Below are positions 25,723-33,416 of a stretch of 64,000 nucleotides of DNA, piece after piece. The position numbers were made by a program, and so were the translations under genes. Numbering within the stretch: the stretch's first letter is position 1; each line of letters starts with the position of its first letter. The DNA comes from Novosphingobium sp. PC22D (GTDB taxonomy: Bacteria; Pseudomonadota; Alphaproteobacteria; Sphingomonadales; Sphingomonadaceae), in the NCBI RefSeq assembly GCF_002556635.1, contig NZ_MWMO01000005.1, forward strand, positions 226,632 through 290,631, read 5' to 3'. A model generated the notes under the pieces. It had not been told where the DNA came from, made no database searches, and saw only the letters and a program-made list of their open reading frames with translations.

Positions 25723-26052
25723 TCAGTCGCCCCAGAAGCTCAGATAGCCCGCGTCACCGGGATCGACGTCTTCCACCGGGCAGGCATCGGTGCCCTCATC
25801 GAGGAAGCCGCAGAAACGGCTGCGCAGCGAATCGATGGTGATCTTGCCCATCTCCTGCTCGCACATACCCGAAACGAGGATCGCCGCGAGCGCCCGCTGC
25901 TTCTGGGCAATCAGATCGATCGCCTGAAGCTCGCGCACGTGGCGGGCGGCGAAGGCGGGATCGCGGCAGAGCACTTCGCCAAGCGCTTCCACCTCGAGCC
26001 CGATCTCGGAAAGGACGCCCGCCATGGCATCGTATTTGGCTTGGGTCCTCAT
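25723..26052 (-). CDS. Small protein at the end of the che operon, candidate CheZ-like
   Basis: A 109-aa protein of uncertain family, last gene of the chemotaxis operon and 4 bp after cheW. The N-terminal two thirds are predicted helical. In the middle is E-L-Q-A-I-D46-L-I-A-Q50, matching the spacing of the D-x3-Q active pair of CheZ (E. coli D143/Q147, in a Q-D-L-T-G-Q context). The C-terminus is acidic and ends in hydrophobic residues (V-E-D-V-D... then Y-L-S-F-W-G-D), loosely like the CheY-binding tail of CheZ. If right, it would be a minimal CheY-P phosphatase, less than half of E. coli CheZ length. This is inference from one motif and position; it may be an unrelated helical protein. Confidence 0.6.
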   Translation of the reverse strand: MRTQAKYDAMAGVLSEIGLEVEALGEVLCRDPAFAARHVRELQAIDLIAQKQRALAAILVSGMCEQEMGKITIDSLRSRFCGFLDEGTDACPVEDVDPGDAGYLSFWGD

Positions 26053-26056
26053 AACG

Positions 26057-26497
26057 TCAGGCGGCCATCGCGCCTTCCCCCGAGGCGCTGAGCGCCGCCA
26101 GGTCGAGGATCATGACCATGGTCTCGTCGATCGCCGCGAGGCCTTCGAGGAACGGGATGACCTCGTCCTGGCCGGCGGTCGGCGGGGTCTGCATAGCTTC
26201 GCGCGCCATGGTGACGATGTCGCTGACCGAATCGACGATCAGGCCATGGGCCTGTCCGTCGACCTGGCACACGATGATCGCGTGCCGCGGCGTCGCCTCG
26301 GTCGGCGTCCAGCCCAGCCGCGCGGCGAGGTCGATCACCGGCAGCACGGTGCCGCGCAGGTTGACCACGCCCGCGACGTAGTGGGGCACGCGCGGCATCG
26401 GCGTGACCGGCGACCAGGCGCGAATCTCGCGGATGGCCATGATGTCGAGCGCGAAGATCTGGCCCGAAACTTCGAAGGTGATGAGTTCGCGATGCAT
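26057..26497 (-). CDS. cheW: Chemotaxis coupling protein CheW
   Basis: A 146-aa SH3-like coupling protein that links receptors to CheA. It has I-T-F-E-V-S-G-Q-I-F-A-L-D-I near the start, the conserved V-A-G-V-V-N-L-R-G (43-51) and V-L-P-V-I-D-L motifs, and D-S-V-S-D-I. Single-domain length is normal. The ATG at 26497 begins the domain directly, so the long upstream open frame is not used. It is the only CheW in the cluster and follows cheY by 23 bp. Confidence 0.95.
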   Translation of the reverse strand: MHRELITFEVSGQIFALDIMAIREIRAWSPVTPMPRVPHYVAGVVNLRGTVLPVIDLAARLGWTPTEATPRHAIIVCQVDGQAHGLIVDSVSDIVTMAREAMQTPPTAGQDEVIPFLEGLAAIDETMVMILDLAALSASGEGAMAA

Positions 26498-26520
26498 GTC
26501 CACGACCTTTCCTAAAAAAA

Positions 26521-26892
26521 TCAGTGCGAGACGCGGCGGACGGCCGCGACCAGCTTTTCGGTATCGAACGGCTTGACAATCCAGCCCGTGGCGCCCGCCC
26601 GGCGCGCGCGGTCCTTCTTCTCGTCCGAGCTTTCGGTCGTCAGCACGAGGATCGGGCGGTCGCGATGGCGTGTGCCGCCCCGGACCTGCTCGATCAGGCC
26701 GAAGCCGTCGAGACGCGGCATGTTGATGTCGGTGATGACAACATCCACCTCGTTGACGGCAAGCCATTCGAGCGCGGCGACGCCGTCGTCGGCCTGGGCC
26801 ACTTCGAAGCCGTTGGTGGTCAGGGCGTGGTTGAGCAGGGCGCGCATGCTGGCGCTGTCGTCCACCGTGAGAATACGCGTAGTCGTGGTCAT
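26521..26892 (-). CDS. cheY: Chemotaxis response regulator CheY
   Basis: A 123-aa stand-alone receiver domain. Acidic pair D11-D12, phospho-acceptor D55 (V-V-I-T-D), Thr at 85/86 (V-L-T-T-E) and K107 (V-K-P) are all present, so it should be phosphorylated by CheA. In the chemotaxis context it is the motor-directed or phosphate-sink CheY. It sits between cheD and cheW in the same transcript. Confidence 0.93.
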   Translation of the reverse strand: MTTTTRILTVDDSASMRALLNHALTTNGFEVAQADDGVAALEWLAVNEVDVVITDINMPRLDGFGLIEQVRGGTRHRDRPILVLTTESSDEKKDRARRAGATGWIVKPFDTEKLVAAVRRVSH

Positions 26893-26909
26893 GAAAGCCT
26901 CGCTTTTCG

Positions 26910-27467
26910 TCAGAACAGTTCGACTTCGCCGCGATGCTGCGCGGTCCGGGTCTGGGGCTGGGGTTTAATGTCGGGAGCTTCGGTGCTTGCCACTGTGCGG
27001 CAGCGCACCATGCCCGATGCCGGACGGAAATCCACGCGGCGCGCACTGACGCCGCCCAGGTCCTCGCGGACCAGTTCGATACGCTCGCGGTCAAGGAAGC
27101 CGCGCGCGAAATTGGCGTTCGAGGTGCCGATCTGGGCCATCCCCGAACGGATGTTGGCGCCGCCGTAGAGATGTGCGCGCAGGCGCTCCTTGCGTGCGCC
27201 GTTGGCGAGCATCTCGTTGATCAGCATTTCCATGAGATAGACTCCGTAGTGGACGTCCACTTCATCGCGGGCATGGCTGGCGGGCGGCTCGGGCAGCAGG
27301 AAGTGATTCATCCCGCCGACCTCGGCGTCGGGATCGAACAGGCAGGTGGCGACGCAACTGCCGAGCACGGTGCTGAGCTCGACACGCGGCCCGGCGCTGA
27401 CCCGGAACTGGCCTTGCAGCACCGTCAGTCGAGTCATGTTCACGCCCATGGGATTGGATGGCGGCAT
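26910..27467 (-). CDS. cheD: Chemoreceptor glutamine deamidase CheD
   Basis: CheD deamidates selected glutamines of chemoreceptors and also binds CheC in other species. The protein has the catalytic Cys in L-G-S-C-V-A, the His in G-M-N-H-F-L-L-P, and the conserved Y-G-G-A-N-I. Three in-frame starts exist (27467, 27449, 27437); 27467 lies 3 bp after the cheB stop and suits translational coupling, but the conserved region begins at T-R-L-T-V-L after the last Met. The C-terminal 30 residues are Pro/Gln-rich and variable. Complete active-site residues suggest it is functional. Confidence 0.9.
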   Translation of the reverse strand: MPPSNPMGVNMTRLTVLQGQFRVSAGPRVELSTVLGSCVATCLFDPDAEVGGMNHFLLPEPPASHARDEVDVHYGVYLMEMLINEMLANGARKERLRAHLYGGANIRSGMAQIGTSNANFARGFLDRERIELVREDLGGVSARRVDFRPASGMVRCRTVASTEAPDIKPQPQTRTAQHRGEVELF

Positions 27468-27470
27468 GGC

Positions 27471-28496
27471 TCAGGCGGCTTTCGTAAGGGCATGGCGGGC
27501 AATGCGGTTGATGGGAGCGACGACTTGCGCCGCGCCGAGCGAGATCGCCGCGCGCGGCATCCCGAACACGGTGCTGGTGCTCTCGTCCTGGGCGATCGTG
27601 TGCGCGCCGGCCTTCGACATCGTCAGCAGGCCCTCCGCGCCGTCGGCGCCCATGCCGGTGAGCAGAATGCCCACCGCATGGGAGCCGACCACGTCTGCGA
27701 CCGAACGGAACAGCACGTCGACGCTGGGAATGTGGCCCGAGACCGGATCGCCCTTGCGCAGCTTCGCGTAAGGCGCGCCGGCTCCGCCGACCATCAGGTG
27801 CTGATCGCCGCCGGGCGCGAGGTAGACATTGCCCGACCTGAGCGGCAGATCCGCCGTCGCGAGCTGCACGGTCGCCGGGCTGACCAGGTCGAGCGTTTTG
27901 GCGATCGCGGGCGCGAAACGCGGATTGACGTGCTGGACGATCACCGTCGGCGGGCAGTCGGCGGGGAATTCCTTGAGCAGGATCTGCAGCGCCTCGACCC
28001 CGCCGGTCGACGAGCCGATCGCGATAAGCTGCGTATCCGCGTTGATCTTGCGGCGGCTCTGCTCGACGAGGTTGGGAGTCGTCGTCCAGTGGTTGTTGAA
28101 CTTGACCTGCGCGGCCTGGCGGATGAGCTCCGCGAGGCGGCCGTTGTCGTACATGTTGATCTTGCCCGACCGGTCGTATTTCGAATAGCAGTCGACCGCG
28201 CCCAGCGCGAGCGCGCGGGCCGTCATCTCGTTGCCTTCCTGGGTGTGGCCGGACACGATGATCACCGGCGTCGGCCGCAGGGTCATGATCTTCTCGAGGA
28301 AATCGAGCCCGTTCATTCCCGGCATTTCGATGTCGAGCGTGACGACGTCGGGATCGAAGCGCTTGATCAGCTCGCGCGCTTCCTGCGCATTGGACGCGGT
28401 GCCGATCACCGAAATGTCGGGCTCGTCGCAGAAACGCGACATCAGGATGGCGCGCATGGTCGGCGAATCGTCGACGATGAGAACGCGAATGGTCAT
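27471..28496 (-). CDS. cheB: Chemotaxis protein-glutamate methylesterase CheB
   Basis: A 341-aa two-domain protein. The N-terminal receiver has D9-D10 and phospho-acceptor D55; the usual K-P is K106-Y, an atypical end of the receiver. The C-terminal methylesterase keeps the full triad: S163 in G-S-S-T-G-G, H189 in V-Q-H-V-N-P, and D285 in T-G-M-G-A-D-G. It removes methyl groups from receptors when phosphorylated by CheA. It overlaps cheR by 4 bp, the classical R-B pair. A second CheB-like gene, lacking the His, is at 33417. Confidence 0.95.
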   Translation of the reverse strand: MTIRVLIVDDSPTMRAILMSRFCDEPDISVIGTASNAQEARELIKRFDPDVVTLDIEMPGMNGLDFLEKIMTLRPTPVIIVSGHTQEGNEMTARALALGAVDCYSKYDRSGKINMYDNGRLAELIRQAAQVKFNNHWTTTPNLVEQSRRKINADTQLIAIGSSTGGVEALQILLKEFPADCPPTVIVQHVNPRFAPAIAKTLDLVSPATVQLATADLPLRSGNVYLAPGGDQHLMVGGAGAPYAKLRKGDPVSGHIPSVDVLFRSVADVVGSHAVGILLTGMGADGAEGLLTMSKAGAHTIAQDESTSTVFGMPRAAISLGAAQVVAPINRIARHALTKAA

Positions 28497-29362
28497 GGCA
28501 GTCTCCGGCGATAAGTAGTGGGGCCGACAAGCTGGAAGTGTTCGGACGCCGGCCCCGTGACGCGTTCCGAATGACCGATGTAGAGATGTCCCTCGGGCTT
28601 GAGCGCCTCGCAGAAGCGGGCGACGAGCCGTTCCTTGGTGGGCACGTCGAAGTAGATCATCACGTTGCGGCAGAAGATCACGTCGAACTTGCCCGCCATC
28701 GGCCAGTCGCCCAGGAGGTTGAGGCTGCGAAAGCGGACCACCGAGCGCGCGGTCTGGCTGATCGTGGTCTGATCGCCGGTCTCCGCGGTCCAGGCCTGCC
28801 GCAAGTCGCCGGGCACCGGCTTGAGGTCCTTCGTCGCGTAGATCGCGCCTTCCGCCTTTGCGATCGCGTGGGGCGCGATGTCGCTGGCGAGAAACCGCAG
28901 GTCGGCGCGCGCCAGCGATTGCCCGGCCATGCGGTCGGGCCCGAGCATGGTCATGATCAGCGAATAGACTTCCTCGCCGCTCGAGCAGCCCGCCGACCAG
29001 ATCCGCACCGGCTGGCGCCGGTTGAGCTGGCCCACGAGCGACGGCCGCACCTGGCTTTCGAAGTGCTCGAAATGGTGCGCTTCGCGGTAGAAGAAGGTGT
29101 GATTGGTGGTGAGAGCGGCCAGCGCCCGGTTGAGCTCCTCGTCGTCGCTGCGCATGCGCTCGACATAGTTGGCGAACGTCACCGCACCGGTCTGGCGGAC
29201 CAGCGGCGCGAGGCGCGAGTAGACCAGCAACGCCTTGCCCTCGGGCAGGACGATGCCGACGCGCGAATAGACGATCTCGGCCACGGCGGAGAAGTCGGCC
29301 GGACTGTAGATCTCCGGGCTCACGCCGGGGACCGCGTCCTTCAAGGCGACACCCTGGGTCAC
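28493..29362 (-). CDS. cheR: Chemotaxis protein methyltransferase CheR
   Basis: A 289-aa SAM-dependent methyltransferase that adds methyl esters to receptor glutamates. It has the helical N-terminal CheR domain (to about 90), the SAM-binding S-A-G-C-S-S-G-E-E motif near 125-133, and F-C-R-N-V-M-I-Y-F near 231-239. The beta-subdomain that docks on receptor pentapeptides is expected in such CheRs, and the local receptor ends in a matching D-W-S-E-F. Start and stop overlap cheA and cheB by 4 bp each. Confidence 0.95.
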   Translation of the reverse strand: MTQGVALKDAVPGVSPEIYSPADFSAVAEIVYSRVGIVLPEGKALLVYSRLAPLVRQTGAVTFANYVERMRSDDEELNRALAALTTNHTFFYREAHHFEHFESQVRPSLVGQLNRRQPVRIWSAGCSSGEEVYSLIMTMLGPDRMAGQSLARADLRFLASDIAPHAIAKAEGAIYATKDLKPVPGDLRQAWTAETGDQTTISQTARSVVRFRSLNLLGDWPMAGKFDVIFCRNVMIYFDVPTKERLVARFCEALKPEGHLYIGHSERVTGPASEHFQLVGPTTYRRRLP

Positions 29363-31539
29363 GCGGCTTGCCTCTCGTGCGCGGGCAGCGCGCAGGCGAC
29401 GAGCCCGTCGACATCGACGATCAGGGCGACGCGGCCGTCGCCCAGGATCGTCGCGCCGGCGACGCCATCGACCGAACGGTAGTTGGTCGAGAGGCTCTTG
29501 ATGACGAACTGGCGCTGATCCTGAATGTCGTCGACGAGCAGCGCGGCCTGGCCCGCCGCCTCGGTGTCGACGACGATGAGCACGCCCTCCTCGGGCGACG
29601 TGGCGCCGCTCGGCGACCCGAGCGCCTCGCGCAGCGAGAGCACCGGAATGAACTTGCCGCGTACGTTGAGCATGTGGCGGCTGGACCCCAGCCCCTTCAC
29701 GTCGCCCTCGGCGGGCCGCAGGCTTTCAAGCACGTGCGCGAGCGGAACGACGAGCGTCTGTTCGCCGACGTTGACGATCATGCCGTCGGAAATGGCCAGC
29801 GTCAGCGGCAGGGTCAGAATGAAGGTCGTGCCCTCGCCCGGCGTGCTGTCGATGGTGATGCGACCGCCCAGGTCCTTCACGTTCTGGCGGACCACGTCCA
29901 TGCCGACACCCCGGCCCGAAACGCTCGAGATGGTCTGCGCGGTCGAGAATCCCGGCGCGAAGATGAGGTTGTCGATCTCCTCGGCGGTGAGCTGGTTCTC
30001 GGCGGATACGATGCCCTTCTCAATTGCCTTGGCGAGCACGCGTTCGCGATTGATGCCCGCGCCGTCGTCGGCGATCGAGATCAGAATGCGGCCCGAGCGG
30101 TGCTCGGCCGAGAGCGTCAGCGTCCCTTCGGGGTTCTTGCCCGCCGCGATGCGATCCTCGGCGCTTTCGATGCCGTGGTCGACCGCGTTGCGGATGAGGT
30201 GGGTGAGCGGTTCGCCGAGGCGCTCGATCACGGTCTTGTCGAGTTCGGTCGATTCGCCGATGACCTCGAGCTTGACGTGCTTGCCCGTGGTCGAGGCGAG
30301 ATCGCGCAGAATCCGCGGCACGCGGCTGAACACGCTGCTGATCGGCTGCGCGCGGATCGACATCGCGCTTTCCTGGATGTCGCGGGTCAGGTTCTCGAGC
30401 AGGCCGAGTTCCTCTGTGGCGGTGATCCCGGCACCGTCGAGCCGCTGGACGAGCATGGCCTGCGCGATCACCAGCTCGCCGACGAGATCGATCAGCCGAT
30501 CGAGCTTGAACAGGTCGATGCGGATCGACTGGCCAGCGGCGACCGCCGCCGGCGGGGCATTGGGCGCGGCGGCCGCGGCCGGGGCCGCGGGTTCAGCGGG
30601 CTTCTGCGCGGCGGGTTCGGCCGGCTTCTGCGCGGCTTCGACGCCGGGCTTGGCGACCGGCGCCGGCGCGGGTGCGGGAGCGGCGGCCGGTTCGATCTCG
30701 ACCGGCGGAATGCCCTCGTCCTCGCCGATCGCGATCGTGCAGTCCTTGCCGACGAAATCGAAGATGTCGCGCACCGTGTCGGCCTCGACGCTCGCGGGCA
30801 TGGCGAAGGTCCAGCCGAGATAGCCCTGGCCGGGATCGAAACCGTCGAGCGCGGGCACGGCGCCGACGTCGCAGCGCACGCAAGTCCCGCCGAGGTCGGC
30901 GAGATCGCGCAGCATCAGCAGCGGCTCGCTGCCGTTGCGCATGGCGCCGGCGTGCGGGCGCACGTGGACTTGCCACGGCTTTTCGGCTTCCGCCTCGGCC
31001 TCGGCTTGGGGAGCAGAGAATCCGCCGCTGATGTCGTCGAGCAGAGAATCGAGGTCGAGGTCGAGATCGTCCCCGCCTTCGCCGTCGCTCTGACCGGCCG
31101 GTTCGGACGGCGCCGCGGTCACGGCCGGCTCGGGCTCTGCGGTGGCGGGCACGGCGCCGCTTCCGCCGGCCTGGGCCGCTTCCATTTCCGCGATCAGCGC
31201 CGCATCGGCGGGCGCATCGCCGCCCTCGCGCGCGGCCTCGACATGATCGCTGAGCGTATCGAGCGCGCGCAGCAGCAGGCCGATGAGGGCATCGCCGAGG
31301 TCCACCGTGCCTTCACGCACGTCGGACAGCAAGGTCTCGAACGTGTGGGTATAGGCCTGGAGCGCGGTGTAGCCGAAGGCGCCCGCGCCGCCCTTGATCG
31401 AATGGACTGCGCGGAACACGCCGTTGATCGTGTCGCCATCCTGCGTGCCTGTCTGGCAGGCGGCAAGACCGGCCTCCGCAGCCGCGAGCGATTCCTCGCA
31501 CTCGACGAAGAAGATCTGCTGGATTTCCTCGGGTGTCAT
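29359..31539 (-). CDS. cheA: Chemotaxis sensor histidine kinase CheA
   Basis: A 726-aa kinase with the full P1-P5 order. P1 HPt has the phospho-His H46 (R-A-V-H-S-I-K-G-G). An acidic linker follows, then a P2-like region (about 195-285) containing W-Q-V-H-V-R-P. A second linker contains two copies of A-A-Q-K-P-A-E-P. P3 dimerisation begins near S-I-R-I-D-L-F-K-L-D. The P4 ATPase shows H-L-I-R-N-A-V-D-H-G-I (N box), D-D-G-A-G-I and S-G-R-G-V-G-M-D-V. The P5 CheW-like domain has L-N-V-R-G-K-F-I-P-V-L. All key residues are present. It overlaps cheR and the STAS gene by ATGA, so it is tightly coupled. Confidence 0.96.
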   Translation of the reverse strand: MTPEEIQQIFFVECEESLAAAEAGLAACQTGTQDGDTINGVFRAVHSIKGGAGAFGYTALQAYTHTFETLLSDVREGTVDLGDALIGLLLRALDTLSDHVEAAREGGDAPADAALIAEMEAAQAGGSGAVPATAEPEPAVTAAPSEPAGQSDGEGGDDLDLDLDSLLDDISGGFSAPQAEAEAEAEKPWQVHVRPHAGAMRNGSEPLLMLRDLADLGGTCVRCDVGAVPALDGFDPGQGYLGWTFAMPASVEADTVRDIFDFVGKDCTIAIGEDEGIPPVEIEPAAAPAPAPAPVAKPGVEAAQKPAEPAAQKPAEPAAPAAAAAPNAPPAAVAAGQSIRIDLFKLDRLIDLVGELVIAQAMLVQRLDGAGITATEELGLLENLTRDIQESAMSIRAQPISSVFSRVPRILRDLASTTGKHVKLEVIGESTELDKTVIERLGEPLTHLIRNAVDHGIESAEDRIAAGKNPEGTLTLSAEHRSGRILISIADDGAGINRERVLAKAIEKGIVSAENQLTAEEIDNLIFAPGFSTAQTISSVSGRGVGMDVVRQNVKDLGGRITIDSTPGEGTTFILTLPLTLAISDGMIVNVGEQTLVVPLAHVLESLRPAEGDVKGLGSSRHMLNVRGKFIPVLSLREALGSPSGATSPEEGVLIVVDTEAAGQAALLVDDIQDQRQFVIKSLSTNYRSVDGVAGATILGDGRVALIVDVDGLVACALPAHERQAA

Positions 31540-31796
31540 GCCTTGTCCCCATCGAAGAGTTCGCCGGTCAGGCCGGTCATTTCGGCGGCCTTGGTCAGCG
31601 CATCGGAGCGCGTGATCGTCGCGCCGTTACCGCTGCGCCGTGCGCTCACGAGCAATTGCAGAACCGACTGGCCGATCTGCGTCACGGCGCTCCCGTCGAC
31701 TTCGGTCGCGCCGGAGCCCATCGCCGCCACGAACTCGGGAAACAGCGCCTCTGCGGCGGCCCGGTCGCAACGCGCGGGCAGTTTGATTGTGGTCAT
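31536..31796 (-). CDS. STAS-domain protein of the che operon
   Basis: An 86-aa single STAS domain. It begins T-T-I-K-L-P-A-R and has the characteristic E-V-D-G-S-A-V-T-Q-I-G-Q-S44 strand-turn, with S44 in the position that is phosphorylated in anti-sigma antagonists. Such small STAS proteins are found next to cheA in several alpha- and gammaproteobacterial clusters; their role is not settled. The ATG at 31796 starts the domain and is preferred over 31844. Placed between the receptor and cheA, with ATGA overlap to cheA. Confidence 0.85.
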   Translation of the reverse strand: MTTIKLPARCDRAAAEALFPEFVAAMGSGATEVDGSAVTQIGQSVLQLLVSARRSGNGATITRSDALTKAAEMTGLTGELFDGDKA

Positions 31797-31821
31797 GAAA
31801 AATCGCTCCCTCCGCTCTCGG

Positions 31822-33219
31822 TCAGAACTCGCTCCAGTCCTCACCGCTGGTGTCGGTGGACTTGAGCGCGAGATTTCCGGTCACGCGCGGCGCGGCGACC
31901 GCCATCACCGGCGCCGCACGCACCGGGCTCGGCAGATCGCGCACGTTGTCCCCGCCGCCGCTGGTCTGGAAGCGCGAGACGAGCGTGGTGAGCTCCTGCG
32001 CCTCGCCCGCGAGACTGCGCGCCGCGGCGGTCGACTGCTCGACCATCGCCGCGTTCTGCTGGGTCATGCGGTCCATCTCGCCGACGGCGCTGTTCACCTG
32101 CTCGAGGCTCACCGACTGGCTCGAAGCCGATTCGCTGATCTGGGTGACGAGCCCGCTGATCTCGCCGACCCGCTCGACGATCTTCTGGAGCAGGTTGCCG
32201 GTCGCGGAGACGAGTTCGACGCCGCCGGAAACCTGCTCGCTCGAGGCGGTAATGAGTTCCTTGATGTCCTTCGCCGCCTCGGCCGAACGCTGCGCCAGCG
32301 CGCGCACTTCGTTGGCGACGACGGCGAAGCCCTTGCCGGCATCGCCCGCGCGCGCCGCCTCGACGCCCGCATTGAGCGCCAGCAGATTGGTCTGGAAGGC
32401 GATCCCGTCGATCACGTTGATGATCTGAGTGATTTCCTGCGACGACTTCTCGATCGCGGCCATCGCTTCGGTGGCGCGGCCCACGACTTCGCCGCCCTCG
32501 GCCGCCTCGCGGTGCGCGTCGGCAATGGTGCGCTGCACCTCGGAAGCGCCCTTGGCGGTCTCCTTGATGCTGTCGGTGACCTGGTTCATCGCCGCCGAGG
32601 TTTCCTCGAGCGAAGCGGCCTGCTGTTCGTTGCGCATGGCGAGATCATCGGACGCGGCGCGAATTTCCGACGCGCCGGTCGATACGCCCGCCGCTGCGTC
32701 GCGAACCGCGCCGATGGTCGAGGACAGGGCGTCGAGCGCGGCATTGAAGTTCACCCGCAGTTCGTCGTACTTGCCGGGGAAGGGCTGGGTGATCGCGCAG
32801 TTGAGCTTGTTTTCGGCGAGCTGGCGCAGCGCATGGCCGAGCGAAGTGACGAGCTTCTCCTGCGAGGCGCGGCTCTCCTGCACCTCCACCGCCGAATCAC
32901 GGAACGTCACCATCGCCTTGGCCATCCGGCCGATGCAGTCCTGATACTCGGAATAAGGGATGTCGCTGCGCGTATCACCCGCGGCGAGAGCCTCCATCCG
33001 AACCACCGTGTTCACGTAGGGCGTGCAGATGCGCTGCGCGGAGACGGCGACCGTCAGAATCGTGAACAGCACAGCGGCCCCGCTCACCGCGAGCAGTTCG
33101 AGACCCGCGCCCGCAAGCCAGGTCGTGACGACGCCCACGGCGGCCAGGGCCGTGTGGACGACGAAAAGCACCCTGAACTTCACCCGAATCGGCGCCGTTT
33201 TCTCGAACCATTCCAACAT
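31822..33219 (-). CDS. Methyl-accepting chemotaxis protein without a periplasmic sensor domain
   Basis: A 465-aa receptor, the first gene of the che operon. Two closely spaced transmembrane helices (about 14-34 and 40-60) leave almost no periplasmic loop, so no classical ligand-binding domain is present. A HAMP-like segment follows, then the long signalling coiled coil with the hairpin tip [20 protein letters not shown] (given here as key residues) and E-V-R-A-L-A-Q-R-S. The C-terminus is D-W-S-E-F, matching the x-[HFYW]-x2-[HFYW] pentapeptide that tethers CheR/CheB. It probably senses an intracellular or membrane signal. ATG 33219 starts just before the first helix. Confidence 0.93.
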   Translation of the reverse strand: MLEWFEKTAPIRVKFRVLFVVHTALAAVGVVTTWLAGAGLELLAVSGAAVLFTILTVAVSAQRICTPYVNTVVRMEALAAGDTRSDIPYSEYQDCIGRMAKAMVTFRDSAVEVQESRASQEKLVTSLGHALRQLAENKLNCAITQPFPGKYDELRVNFNAALDALSSTIGAVRDAAAGVSTGASEIRAASDDLAMRNEQQAASLEETSAAMNQVTDSIKETAKGASEVQRTIADAHREAAEGGEVVGRATEAMAAIEKSSQEITQIINVIDGIAFQTNLLALNAGVEAARAGDAGKGFAVVANEVRALAQRSAEAAKDIKELITASSEQVSGGVELVSATGNLLQKIVERVGEISGLVTQISESASSQSVSLEQVNSAVGEMDRMTQQNAAMVEQSTAAARSLAGEAQELTTLVSRFQTSGGGDNVRDLPSPVRAAPVMAVAAPRVTGNLALKSTDTSGEDWSEF

Positions 33220-33285
33220 CACGATCTCCAACTGACCAATCAGAAAGCGCGGGTCGCCGGAACGGGACCTCGCTCGGCGTCCCAA

Positions 33286-33293
33286 TTAACCAT
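33286..33293 (+). promoter_or_regulatory. CtrA-like half-site in divergent che promoter
   Basis: TTAACCAT at 33286-33293 equals the half-site reported for CtrA in Caulobacter. It lies in the 197-bp gap between the che operon (start 33219, leftward) and the second cheB (start 33417, rightward), 66 bp from the former. An 8-base match can occur by chance; the location upstream of motility-type genes makes it a fair candidate. Confidence 0.4.
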
Positions 33294-33416
33294 CGGCTGG
33301 AAAGGGGCGATTACACGGGCGCTCTGTTGAACTCCGTAGGCTGCTCGCAAGATTTACTATGAAGCGATGCGCTAGATCGGCCCTCCCCCCAAAGTGAGAC
33401 ATGAAAGGCCTTTCCC

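Noticed and set aside
29368..33330. A 1320-codon open frame on the plus strand
   Set aside because: It is antisense to the MCP, STAS, CheA genes, which have clear domains and motifs; the long frame is a by-product of high G+C. It has no recognisable domain.
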